Source: Eleusine coracana subsp. coracana (taxonomy: Eukaryota; Streptophyta; Magnoliopsida; Poales; Poaceae). Taken from it: DNA of 64,000 nucleotides. Both the position numbers and the translations under genes were made by a program. Where the stretch lies: the NCBI GenBank assembly GCA_032690845.1, contig CM064430.1, forward strand, positions 50,875,882 to 50,939,881. Reading direction: 5' to 3'. Of the stretch, positions 33,001 through 42,388 are shown in pieces. Numbering within the stretch: the first letter of the stretch is position 1; each line of letters opens with the position of its first letter. The notes under the pieces are model-generated. The model was given only the letters and a program-made list of their open reading frames with translations, ran no database searches and was not told the origin of the DNA.

Positions 33001-36000
33001 TATGTAAATGTAAAACTCTTATTAAACATTTTAATAAAATTCATTATTCCACTATATGCTTGGAACCATTTTCCCTCAAAACGATATATAGTGGTTCAAG
33101 ATCCATATTCAACTTAGATCCTAGTGAGCGTTGGCATCACGCTAGAAATCTAGTGACATAGGTAAGCAGCCCTTTGCTAATCATATCCCTATGTGACTCT
33201 TGTTTGTTGGGTAGCATCACATGCCCCGGCGCCAACATCATGTCCCAAGGCCCAAAACCGTTTTGATAGCTTTGTTAATTAAACCAATACTATACATATA
33301 AATGTCTGATATTTACTCTAATAATTAAGATAGTTGAGATACTCTACTTTGGCAGACATACCATACAACGATCATAATTTTAATAGGTGCAGCTATTGGA
33401 AGGGCATATAATTTTTTTTTTGAGGGAACCTATTCTAACATGTTAATCATATCCAATATAAATAACACATGAAAGAATAGGATGACAGGAACATCATCAC
33501 AGACAATCATATTAACTGTGAAGTAATATGGCCCTTTTAATTGGTGATCTCCATCTCCATTGCCATCGTCATGTCTCCCGTCCCTTCAACCATCATGCTT
33601 GAGGCCTCCATGAACTAACACTTAGCTACTATAACTAATAGCTAGTAATAAATTACATGAGAATATCAAGCATCACAGGTCGACATGTAGGCCGTTATAT
33701 AATAATATGACAGCCTCAACCCAGCTGTAATTAATCATGGCACGCAAGCCATGCAAATCACATACATACATCACATGCATATCTTGGGCCATACCATTCA
33801 CAACATTCTCTGCAAAAACAAGTTAGGCAAGAAGCGAATACTAACGTGTGACCAAAAAGAAGCGAGTGCTAACCTCACCGGATTTCATAGATCGTATCTA
33901 TGAAACCGCAATGGAAATCCTATCGGAAAAATCATATTTGCCCGATTTTGAGTCATTCATAATGTCTCAGTTTTCCATTAGGTTTTCATGAGTAGACTGT
34001 GGTATATGATCATGATACTATTGGCTCCTCTACTGACGCACGCAGTTAGTCCCGATGGTGATTCCAGCCGGTAGAGACAACTCGCGCGCGCACGGAGAAG
34101 AAACACAAATAAATCAATGATGCATGCTATCCGCCCATTACCTTGTGAACCTCCCTATCACCATTGATCTAATCAGCCCGTACATAAGAACATGTAATAG
34201 ATCTAATCTAATACATCCACATATCAACTATATATATAAGATCCAGATCACAAACTACACAAGGTCGGCTTTGATACCACTGTTGGGAAACGGGTAGGTT
34301 ATGATAGCATATAAAATTTCTACCGTTCAACCAGGAAACCTTGCAAGAGGGGATCATGGATCATTACCACTAGACGCGCAGGCGGAGCGGAAGCGAGGGT
34401 TGGAGCAGCTCGTCCAACGTAGTCGCGCGTCGTTGTAGAGGAAGTAGTCGATCAACGTCTCCTCCTAGTCCAGCCGTCTGGCACCGCAGCAACAGCAGCG
34501 CCTCCTCACGGTATTCACATGTACGGAGTTGGAGCACCGTGCGCGGCGTGTTAGCACCGGCAACACGGTTAGAGTTTGTGGGCGAGAGAGAGAGGAGCGC
34601 GGCGGCTAGGGTTATGGACTAGTCGATTACCCGCACCCCTTGCCCCGCCTCCACTTATATAGACCCTTCTAATGGGTCTCGACAAGTTGGCCCATTAGTG
34701 GACTAATCCCTCATGGATTAATATCTGTATGACCCTCACATACGAATCAAATCCGTAATATCTCATGAGCATATCTCCAACACTCTCACCCATCTGGAGT
34801 GACCATCCAATGAATCTGCAATGCTACCATAAGCAAGCATTTTAATTGCGATTGTGCATTTGTGGATGGGAGAAAATCCTCGCTGACGGGCACAATTTGT
34901 TTTCTGTTTGAAGTAGGAGTCCGCTTCAGTAACCTTGTCAACAATCCAAAGGAATAGACTCTCCCGCATTCGATACCTACAACACAATTTGCATTACTTC
35001 CTGCATATTTGGTTAACAATACAGAACAAAATTAAGTTGCAACTTAACACACGTCCTGTGAAAATGATCTGCATTGTATATTGGATGTTCCACAAAATAT
35101 TGAGCATTCAATAATTTGTTAGCACCTTCACGGTCACGCTTGTATGTCTTGTGACCCGTTGTCGAACCTCCCCATCGACGTTTTGTCCCAACGAACAACA
35201 TTGCTGCAGCTATCTCAACATCATCAGCATCTCTCTCCTGATTAGCACTCGTTCCACAGTTCGAAAGCTTAATATACCGCATCCCCATTCCTACAATCAC
35301 AACCATATAGGCAATTGAACAAACAATGAACAAAAGGGGAAACTTAATTTGTAGAGACCAAAACATAGAGGGAGCACCAGCCTGTGCCATACCTGACACC
35401 AGGAGGGAGCACCGACCTGGGCTAGAAGGAAATATGCGGGCCAGTGGCGGCGCGTAGGGTGAGGAGGCGTCAGTGGCGCGCTGGCCGAGCAGCAGCACGG
35501 CGGCGGATTCACGATGAGTGAGTGGCACGTGGCTTGAGGCGAGAGGCGAGCGACAAGCAGCGAGCGGAGCATGGCGTGTAGAGGACGACACTAGAGCACA
35601 GGCCAAGCAGCAGCGGGAGTGTGCAGACCGAGCGGAAGGACAGCGCGCAATGGCAGGGCAGGTCTCGCGGAGGCGAGTGAGCACGGGAAGTGAAACTGTT
35701 TCTGGCGGGACAACGTCAAATGCAATGTCTTTTGGAGACTCGATTTTTTGCCTGCCCACTGAGCTACTGTGCACAGGAGGCAAACGGGAATTTGCCTCTC
35801 CAAAATGCCGAGTGCTGTTGGAGTCAGTCTAACATTGCTCAAAAGTTGCTGAAGTGTGTACCACTACGCTTATTTTTACCTAGTCAGCAGTAATAGCTAC
35901 ATACAGTCCGGGCAATATGTATGCTGCTATAAACATCATACTTTTTCCCCCCTTTTATTGTAATATATATGTGAATATGTCCAACAAGCCAGTAACAATT

Positions 36001-36719
36001 GGAGAGCTATATAGGGGGTTTAGCTAGTGCGGGATATGTCTTTGACACATTATTACATCTAACTAATTGTAATACTTACAATACATTTTCCTGTTTGTTT
36101 GGAAACAATGTTCCGTATGCATTTAGTCGCTTCAAACGCTGCTCTCCTCACTCAGGCCATCATTGCCACTACAAGAAGCAGCCCACCGTTTTGTCGAGTG
36201 GAGGGATTTGTTGATGCACAAATAAGGTTGATGTGTCCGGAGGCCAAATATGCATGTGCCTGTGCAATAAAAGTGTCATATCCGCTGCACAGAATGATGC
36301 TCTACCACCACATGGTACGGCTGGTGCCCCTGCCTTCATCTCTGAGCCATGCAGCAAAAAGCGTTGTGCTTGGTACATTCGAGGGGTTGTCCCCTTCACA
36401 AAGTTCAAGAGTTTTGGTCGTCTTCTATGGCAGGCTGTATGAGGATCTGTGAGTGTTTTTGTGCATCTCCTTCCATGTTGTGTTTTTCCTGGCCTTGATG
36501 TTGGTTGTTGCTGTGACTCGGATGTTCTCTTTTAGATCCCATGTCATGTCATCAAATTATATGTCAAGGGAATTCATAGTAGCTGTTAAGGCGACACTAG
36601 CAGCTTCAAGGGAGGTCCTCATTTCCAGGACAACAACTTTGGATGGTTGCTTCTTGTTCTTGCCACCTTTCACCCTTAATCCCAACTCTATTGGATGGTC
36701 CCTCATACTTCAACAGTGA
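29916..36719 (+). CDS. Putative three-exon gene of unknown function with TE-filled first intron
   Basis: Proposed exons are 29916-30000, 36127-36448 and 36536-36719, encoding 196 aa. Exon 1 (MTGTDAAATSASTPALPATA...) ends CCCAG before GTACTC. Exon 2 follows ATTTAG and ends GATCT before GTGAGT. Exon 3 follows CTTTTAG and ends at TGA 36717-36719. Phases fit at both junctions (1 and 2). The joined frame has no stop, and includes RSSPPFCRVEGFVDAQIRL, LPSSLSHAAKSVVLGTFEGL and REFIVAVKATLAASREVLIS. The N-terminus is Ala/Pro-rich and the rest mostly helical-looking; I do not recognise the family. The first intron starts with a CT microsatellite and holds a broken copia and a Harbinger fragment, both minus. 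AATAAAA-like signals follow at about 36948 and 36987. The link between exon 1 and exon 2 is inference; exons lost between them are possible. Confidence 0.5.
30005..30041. repeat. CT dinucleotide repeat at the start of intron 1
   Basis: About 17 CT units sit directly after the proposed splice donor at 30001. CT-rich intron starts and leaders are common in grass genes. Confidence 0.9.
30112..32967 (-). pseudogene. Copia gag-pol remnant
   Basis: From the ATG at 32967 gag reads MAPTASNTFNLRSILEKEKL, with in-frame stops about 49 and 92 codons in. The zinc knuckle CFHCKKTGHWKRNC is intact near 32180-32220. The protease active site WVFDTGSMIH is near 32060-32085. The gag-pre-integrase histidines (HCHLGH) and the integrase core (HTDVCGPM; TFTDDFSRYGYIYL; GTPQWNGVSERRNRTL) lie in 31095-31745. 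Reverse transcriptase begins in 30100-30600 (RVFKKKIDMDGNV; QMDVKTAFLNGNLSEDVYM). Stops or frameshifts interrupt near 32335, 31742, 31314, 31095, 30720 and 30600. The coding sequence is clearly dead but domains remain readable. Confidence 0.9.
34281..34782 (-). repeat. 5' LTR of the copia element
   Basis: The 502-bp LTR has TG...CA termini and inverted TGTTGG/CCAACA ends. The right border (34783 onward, CTCTC) passes directly into Harbinger transposase sequence. No matching TSD can be identified because the other end of the element is deleted. Confidence 0.85.
34783..35280 (-). pseudogene. PIF/Harbinger transposase fragment
   Basis: Exon 1 (about 35281-35053) reads KRRWGGSTTGHKTYKRDREG and AQYFVEHPIYNADHFHRT. 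After a short intron (about 35052-34982), exon 2 reads YRMRESLFLWIVDKV and NCARQRGFSPIHKCTIAIKM, then LAYGSIADSLDG. This is the N-terminal region of the plant HARBI1-like DDE transposase, upstream of the catalytic triad (family knowledge). The copia LTR cuts it at 34782, and the DDE core is absent from the window. The splice junction joins in frame, so the fragment is well preserved. Confidence 0.8.
35281..36126. other. 5' part of the Harbinger element and rest of intron 1
   Basis: The minus-strand ORF covering 35290-35783 has no known domain. It is probably the untranslated 5' region of the Harbinger element, whose outer end may be near 35830, where CTCCAAAATGCC and GCTGTTGGAGTC occur. I could not identify the TIR with certainty. 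35850-36126 is AT-rich intron sequence leading to the exon 2 acceptor. Confidence 0.4.
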
Positions 36720-38826
36720 TTTATGCTAGAGGGTGACATCAGAGCTACTTACTAGGAGGGGGAGGGGGGGGGGGGCTCAATTGCCGTCGTGATCTGCCAA
36801 GTACCATCTTGTCTTAGTGTCTTGTTGTTTAGTTTCCTTTGGGACTGTGTGTTTCTTGACGAGTCTGCTATTACAACTTGTGTTATGTTGTATCTTATTG
36901 CATTGCGCTTGTAACTTTTTCTGTAATATGTGGTTTGCTATAACATATAATAAAATGGATGGCCTCTGGCCCATCCTATTGTTCCTATAATAAAATTGCA
37001 ATACATTCATAACTAAAGTTCCACGACGACCTCCAACTAGAATTATAAGTAAAGTCGGAAAGCAACATCAGTAAACAACATGGTAACTCAAGAGACAAAC
37101 TGTGCTAGTGCAGCACAAATGTATCCATCATCCATCACCGAATAGATCCCAACAAGCAGGACCATGGCGTCAAAGGATCAATGAGTTGGATGCAAATCAA
37201 ACCCTGCAAGTGGGACTATGTTAGAACACTGAAAGAATCATCACAGATGCAGTGTAAACATTTGCTTTCTGCAGTTCAGGACAATAACAGCTTGAGGTGC
37301 AATAAGCATAAATGTACTGCACATAAACAAACACTGCATCAGTTTACAGTTCTGAAATGTTTTTAGAAAAGTTCAAACGATGAAAGTTCAACAAATTTAC
37401 TTGTGCAATCAACGCTAGCTGTACCTACTATTCTCTATGCACATAAACAATTATATCCTGAAATCAACTTATCCTGTCTTACCTATCTTTTTTTTTAGTA
37501 GGTGAAGTTGCTTGACAGAATGCCATGGATTGACATACTATCTTTTTTTTTTCTCCCACAGATAGATCGATAAAGTTCAGTTGATTGTAATATATTTGAA
37601 GGCAACAATGAGGCTACTTCACTATCATGAAAATGGCAGATTGAGATAATGAAACAAAATCACAAATAGTTTGGCATAGTTAAATTAGATCCAAGGCTCA
37701 GTTTTGTTAGCATCCTTGTTAATTACGGAACCTACTTCCTATCAGTGTTAGAAGTAATTATCAATCAAGCATAAGGGATGAATTGGTTTTATTTGGTAAA
37801 AAATACTACCAGCCGCCTCACGTGTTCCTAGAGATCTTGAAGTAACTAGTAATTTAATACTGCCAGAGTTGAGTACAGAAAAAAAAAGGAGTAAATATGG
37901 AAGGTAAGGATTGAACGGAAGCTGTTGTAAACCTTGTGTTAGTGCATTTTGTTAGTGTTTTGGTCTGTTTTTGGTCAGTCAACACTCAACAGTAGTGGTT
38001 AGCGGTATATACATCAAGGTGCAGATCATACCTAGTTTCTAGGGCCACTACGGCAAGAATATTAGTTGGCCACTAAGGCCTTGATCCTGATACTTAGTCT
38101 TTACTATTTTGGCCTAATAATACAGAGTCAGAAAGCTCTTCAGCTTCCTGCAGCACAAGTTCGACTTCTTCAGTTTATTCCTTAAGAAACAGACACAAAA
38201 CACATGAAAATGTCATATATGGTATGAGGGAAGTACCAGCAACATGAAACAAATGAAAACTCATAAATGAAAATGTTCTATACAGTGCCTAAAAGAATAG
38301 ATAATTGTTGGCTCTAACTGTAGATATACGCTGGCCATGACCCAAATACTAAACTACTTAAAATGTACATGATCAAAATGAAAGACAATATGTTGATCAT
38401 CATGGGCTCTTGGCAAACCAATGGTGAAAATTTGAGTATTTGCAAGAATTCGGTGATTGAGAAGAAGTATAATTTCCGAATCTCAAAGGATCTGAGATGT
38501 AACCTCAATATGACAAACAACTCCCACATAAGCTATTTGCCTAAATTGTTTTTTTTTGGATAATATAAAATTTTCTTGAGCTGATTCTAACGTTTTATTA
38601 AAATGTTCAACAATGATATGCTGACTATAAGGGAAATAGACAACTATATAGTACCCTACAACAATACTAGGTGATCATATCTGAAAGTTCTTGTTCTTAG
38701 CAAATTGCCTTGCCCGGGGTTGTCTTACCCCCCCCCCCCCCCCCCCCCCCAGGTTGATTTTTTTTTATCATATCTGAAAGTAAGACTGAGGAAGCAGGTG
38801 AAGACAATGATATACAACGTACCACT
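36720..38826. other. 3' UTR and intergenic DNA
   Basis: 36720-37000 is the likely 3' UTR of the three-exon gene, with a G homopolymer at about 36762-36775. The rest is AT-rich without a recognisable coding domain. 38728-38750 is a run of 23 C, the longest homopolymer in the window. The last few hundred bases would include the 3' UTR of the minus-strand F-box gene. Confidence 0.5.
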
Positions 38827-40134
38827 TCATAACCTTCTTGGGGACATAGACACCGGAAACCCAAAATACGGGTAGATATCAATATTATACCAACGCTTGA
38901 ACCTTATTATATCACCGATCCTCTCAATCTTGAATGTCTTAACCTCAAGTGAGAAACACACTGGGTATGACATACCTTGGTCTTCCGTAAAGCCTACTAG
39001 GAAAATGTATCCTTGAGCAGCACATTTGAGGGAACATATATAAGGGGAGGGCAGTGGAACTGTGCCCTTCTTCTGCCACACATTAGGCCCCTCACTCCGA
39101 TTGTGTTGAGTGGTGTAATAATACATAGGTTGACCTCCATAAAGCTGACTAAACATCACAAGCCTGCCTTCCCCTGCTTCTGCAAGAACAATACACTGAT
39201 AAGGTCGATATTCAGGAAGGAGGTCAAGTGGGAGGTCAATTGTGGAGAACTCCATCCTATTCATGTCCAGCTTGAGCAACTTGTTTACTATTCTCAATCT
39301 CCAGAAAAAGCAGCCATAAGCATAATGACAAGTTTGGTCATAGTAGGCTGGCATATCCAGGCCAAGAGCATCCCAGCGGATAGATGCACCGACAATCCAG
39401 CTGCCAGAGCATCTGGAGAAGACAAAAACCACTGTCTTGGTGCCGCAATACGCTCTGCCAATCACTTTGAATGACGTCTCATCTTCATCTTCTCCATAAT
39501 AAGGGACAAGGACCGGCTGGAAACACTGGATATCGTGGTCCTCGATCTCGACGGAGGCGAGTAGGTCCTCGGTTATGGAAGGCAGCAGGATGTCTCTCCC
39601 GAATACGGGGTCGAACACCGCGAGGTCCGCCCAGACGACGCCGTTGTAGAGCCCAAAAAGCTTTGGGTTCGGGACGCTCTTGAGGAGGACGCGGCCATCG
39701 CGGACGTCGCAGGGAACCCATTGTCGGCTCCAGCGACCACCAGGGACGAAGTAGCTGTAGAAGCGGTGGCCGACGTCGTTGTCGAAGCCGTCAGCTGCAG
39801 CAGCGTTGGGGTGTGACGCCCCGGCGGGTTGGAATCCTTGACGTCCGGCAGCAACGAAGCCGAGGAGGAGCGGCGGGTGGAGGGAGCGGTACCGTCGGAG
39901 GAAGGAGTGGTCAGAGATGATGCGGCGGAAGTTGGCGCAGGTGGAGGAGGCGCAGGCGAGGTCGGCAAAGGAGTCGATCCGGAGGAAGATGTCCTGCAGG
40001 ATGTCGTCGGAGAGAGCCGGTAAACGTGCCGGTGGCCGCGTGGAGACGAAGAGGCTGAGGACCGTTTGAATCAGCGACGCCAGTTGCAGCTGGACAGCTC
40101 CGCTCCGGCGAGGAGAGGAAGGGGATGGAGACAT
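38827..40134 (-). CDS. F-box protein, single exon
   Basis: F-box proteins are substrate receptors of SCF ubiquitin ligases. This ORF (435 aa from the ATG at 40132-40134) has an N-terminal F-box at about residues 37-80 (LPALSDDILQDIFLRIDSFA; ASSTCANFRRIISDHSFLRR). A grass-specific C-terminal region follows, with RVLLKSVPN, DETSFKVIGRAYCGTKTVV, SGSWIVGAS, YAYGCFFW, KLLKLDMNRMEFSTIDLP and a final SPRRL. The open frame extends upstream to 40260, but that codon is GTG and no ATG occurs before 40134. There is no intron, stop or frameshift. It is one of several related copies here (46558-47737, 48795-49955, fragment 3625-4130). The target protein is unknown. Confidence 0.88.
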   Translation of the reverse strand: MSPSPSSPRRSGAVQLQLASLIQTVLSLFVSTRPPARLPALSDDILQDIFLRIDSFADLACASSTCANFRRIISDHSFLRRYRSLHPPLLLGFVAAGRQGFQPAGASHPNAAAADGFDNDVGHRFYSYFVPGGRWSRQWVPCDVRDGRVLLKSVPNPKLFGLYNGVVWADLAVFDPVFGRDILLPSITEDLLASVEIEDHDIQCFQPVLVPYYGEDEDETSFKVIGRAYCGTKTVVFVFSRCSGSWIVGASIRWDALGLDMPAYYDQTCHYAYGCFFWRLRIVNKLLKLDMNRMEFSTIDLPLDLLPEYRPYQCIVLAEAGEGRLVMFSQLYGGQPMYYYTTQHNRSEGPNVWQKKGTVPLPSPYICSLKCAAQGYIFLVGFTEDQGMSYPVCFSLEVKTFKIERIGDIIRFKRWYNIDIYPYFGFPVSMSPRRL

Positions 40135-40749
40135 CGAGAGATCAGGCAATGGCAAATTGGGTGGGTGTCCACGGTGTGAGAGCGTCTGGGACTGTGAGTG
40201 ACTTAAAGCTGAGGCTGAGAGGCCTGATTCTAGCACCCTTGTAGTGCGTGCCTGATTCACCCATTTTCCTCTGCCTTTTTACTTGATGCAAGACTTGTTG
40301 TACAGTCCCCAGTGATTTTTGGACACGTAGACGTGCAGCTTTCGTTTGTTTTCTTTTTATTTGAGAGACAGCTAGCAGCAGGATTCCTTTTTCCTTTCTG
40401 AGAATTTGACTTTTCTTCGGGATCTTTTGTAAGGTTTTAATCACCTAACTTGAATAGGATCGTACCGCTTCATCCTTTAGTAAGGTTCTAAGTTAGAATG
40501 ACTTGATGCTATGATAATTTCTTTAGAACATATCAAACAATATTACCAACTTATTGATAGTACATATGTGGTAGAATTAGCTGACATTTAAAACCAAGAG
40601 ATAATCCTTTTAGTGCCATTGCAAATTGACCTAATCATAACTATGTAATCGCAAAATGATTTATTCCATATATATCATTCAAATGCAATTTTTATCGTTG
40701 ACTAGTTAAACATGTGAAAAGACGAAATTGCCATGTCATCTTGTTCCTT
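40135..40749. other. Promoter side of F-box gene, no other gene
   Basis: The first ~150 bp would be the 5' UTR and promoter of the F-box gene at 38827-40134. The remainder is AT-rich. A CCTTTTAGTGCCATTGCAAA motif near 40607 may be paired with inverted AATGGCAAAACTGGGATTA near 41314, on the far side of the minisatellite, hinting at an element border. This is weak. Confidence 0.35.
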
Positions 40750-41155
40750 CTCTCTTCTCTCTTCTCGCCATGGCAGGGGTGAGAGAGCTCGAGCCCCACT
40801 ACCGGGGCAGGCACGGGCGAGCTCGAGCTTCATCGTCATGGAGTCACGCCGGGACAAGCTCCACGCCACCACCGAGGCAGGCGCGTCCAGGTGAGCTCCA
40901 CCCCACCGCCATGGAGATGTGCCCGGGCGAGCTCGAGCCCGCTGCCATGGAGGCACGTGCGAGCCAGCTCCCCCCGTCGCTATAGAGACACGCCCGAGCG
41001 AGCTCGAACCCCATCGCCATGGAGGCGCGTGTGGATGAGCTCCGCCCTGCCGCAATGGAGGCGAGTGGAGGCGAGCTTGAGTACCGTCTCCATGGAGGCG
41101 CGCGCGAGCTCCGCCATGCCGCCATGGAGGCGCAGGTGAGCTCTGCCCTGCCTCC
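40750..41155. repeat. GC-rich degenerate minisatellite (GAGCTC / CCATGGAGGC units)
   Basis: Roughly ten imperfect units contain GAGCTC or CGAGCTC followed by CCGCCATGGAGGC(A/G)CG with variable spacers of about 30-45 bp. Because the units are GC-rich, open frames exist on both strands and in several frames, all Ala/Ser/Arg/Pro-rich repeats. These are repeat artefacts rather than genes as far as can be seen. Confidence 0.7.
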
Positions 41156-41929
41156 GGAGTTCTTTTTTTAGTGTAACGAGCTAGAGGTTGAAGATGACCT
41201 CAAGGACATTTTAGTCATTTCTAAAAAAATCAGATGCTGAAAATGACGTCAATGACAAAATTTGGATTGATTTTGCAACTCAATGGCATATACCGGATAA
41301 GTGATTTTGCAAATGGCAAAACTGGGATTAATAAAATTTGTAGTGGCATGTAAGAAATTGGCCCAAAACCTAAAACCAACACCTCTAGACATCTTTCTCC
41401 AAGGATTAGTGATACATTGTGACAGCATGAATTTCAAATAGATATTTAGTGATGGATTTCTTCATGACAGACGGGTTGATCCCTTGCAGTGATCTGATTC
41501 ACCCATTTCTTCTTTTTGATGTCATACCTAAATGCCCTTCATCTTGTGGGGTTTCTCAAGTCGTCGGATACACTAGCACTCCTAGCCACTTATTATCTCC
41601 CCTGAAATAACGTATAATAATTGAATTTTTGTTTGGAAAAAGATATAAATAAGAGGGAAAAGCTATATAAAATATTTAATCAATATATCCTTATTGGTGA
41701 CACTCGAAGCATTTAAATAAGGGATTTCACATATGTCATGCCTAAATATAAGTTATGAAACATACATTACATGAAAAATATTTGCGTTGAACATTAGCCA
41801 TACAAAAATTTATTTCCGTAGGAAGGCTCCTTGCAATCTTGTCATATGTATAAGCGAGAGCAGCTAGAGCATTATCACTTTGCCCTCCGTGCTGCTGATT
41901 CGTGCAAAGTGGTGAGGTAGTTGTAATAA
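41156..41929. other. No gene recognised
   Basis: AT-rich DNA between the minisatellite and a LINE fragment, with no domain or clear repeat border. Confidence 0.4.
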
Positions 41930-42388
41930 AGCACGAGCATCCAACATATATGTGCGAAGGCTGTAAAGCACTTTCCTTTACACATGGAAAGCGAACTATG
42001 AAAGGCAGTGAGGTGCCTTTTGCTGTCGGAGCACTTTCCTTAATCGTTGTATGTAGCGGCAGGCCGAGGTATTTACATGGGGATTTGCTCAGTTTAGCTG
42101 GGAAGGATTAGAGCCGTTGGTGCATGTCCACTTCATCACACTTTATGGGGAATACTTCTATCTTATCCAGATTAACCTTTAGACCAGTTACAATGCCGAA
42201 ACAGTCAAGAATTTCCTTGAGTGCAGTTAATTGTTGTTGGTTTGGATTGGCAAAAACTGCTGCATCATCCGCATATAAAGAAATATTCACTTTTGCTCTC
42301 CTCCTCAAAATGGGTTGGGATATTTCCTTTTTCAGCTGCTTTACCTAGCAGTCGCTGTAGCGGGTCAATTGAGAGGATGAATAACATT
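41930..42388 (-). pseudogene. LINE reverse transcriptase fragment
   Basis: The minus strand encodes LFILSIDPLQRLLGKAAEKG, then, after a frameshift, KVNISLYADDAAVFANP with the catalytic YADD. Downstream come VTGLKVNLDK and, in another frame, PCKYLGLPLHTT. That is the palm and thumb region of a plant LINE reverse transcriptase. It is cut upstream at 42388 by LTR-like copy B. It is a different part of ORF2 from the LINE at 17517-19566 and probably another insertion. Confidence 0.8.

Larger units (their letters stand above)
30112..34782 (-). mobile_element. Ty1/copia retrotransposon, 3'-truncated and degenerate
   Basis: In minus orientation the 5' LTR is 34782-34281 (TGTTGGAGAT...CCCAACA). It is followed by GTGGTATCAAAGCC, a primer site for initiator tRNA-Met. 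A leader of about 1.3 kb leads to the gag ATG at 32967. Coding order is gag, zinc knuckle, protease, integrase, reverse transcriptase, the copia order. The element stops abruptly at about 30112 inside the reverse transcriptase, just after YGIKQA; the rest of RT, RNase H and the 3' LTR are missing. The LTR carries TATATAAGTGG near 34660. Its outer border abuts a Harbinger transposase. Confidence 0.9.

Noticed and set aside
36233..36442. Second open frame overlapping exon 2 of the three-exon gene
   Set aside because: It does not connect in phase to exon 1 or exon 3 and has no start or splice context of its own.
40135..40260. N-terminal extension of the F-box ORF to 40260
   Set aside because: The first codon there is GTG, not ATG, and no in-frame ATG occurs before 40134. 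Paralogues also start about 20-35 residues before the F-box.
40844..41139. Overlapping ORFs on both strands in the minisatellite
   Set aside because: They are periodic translations of the same repeat unit on opposite strands, without any known domain.
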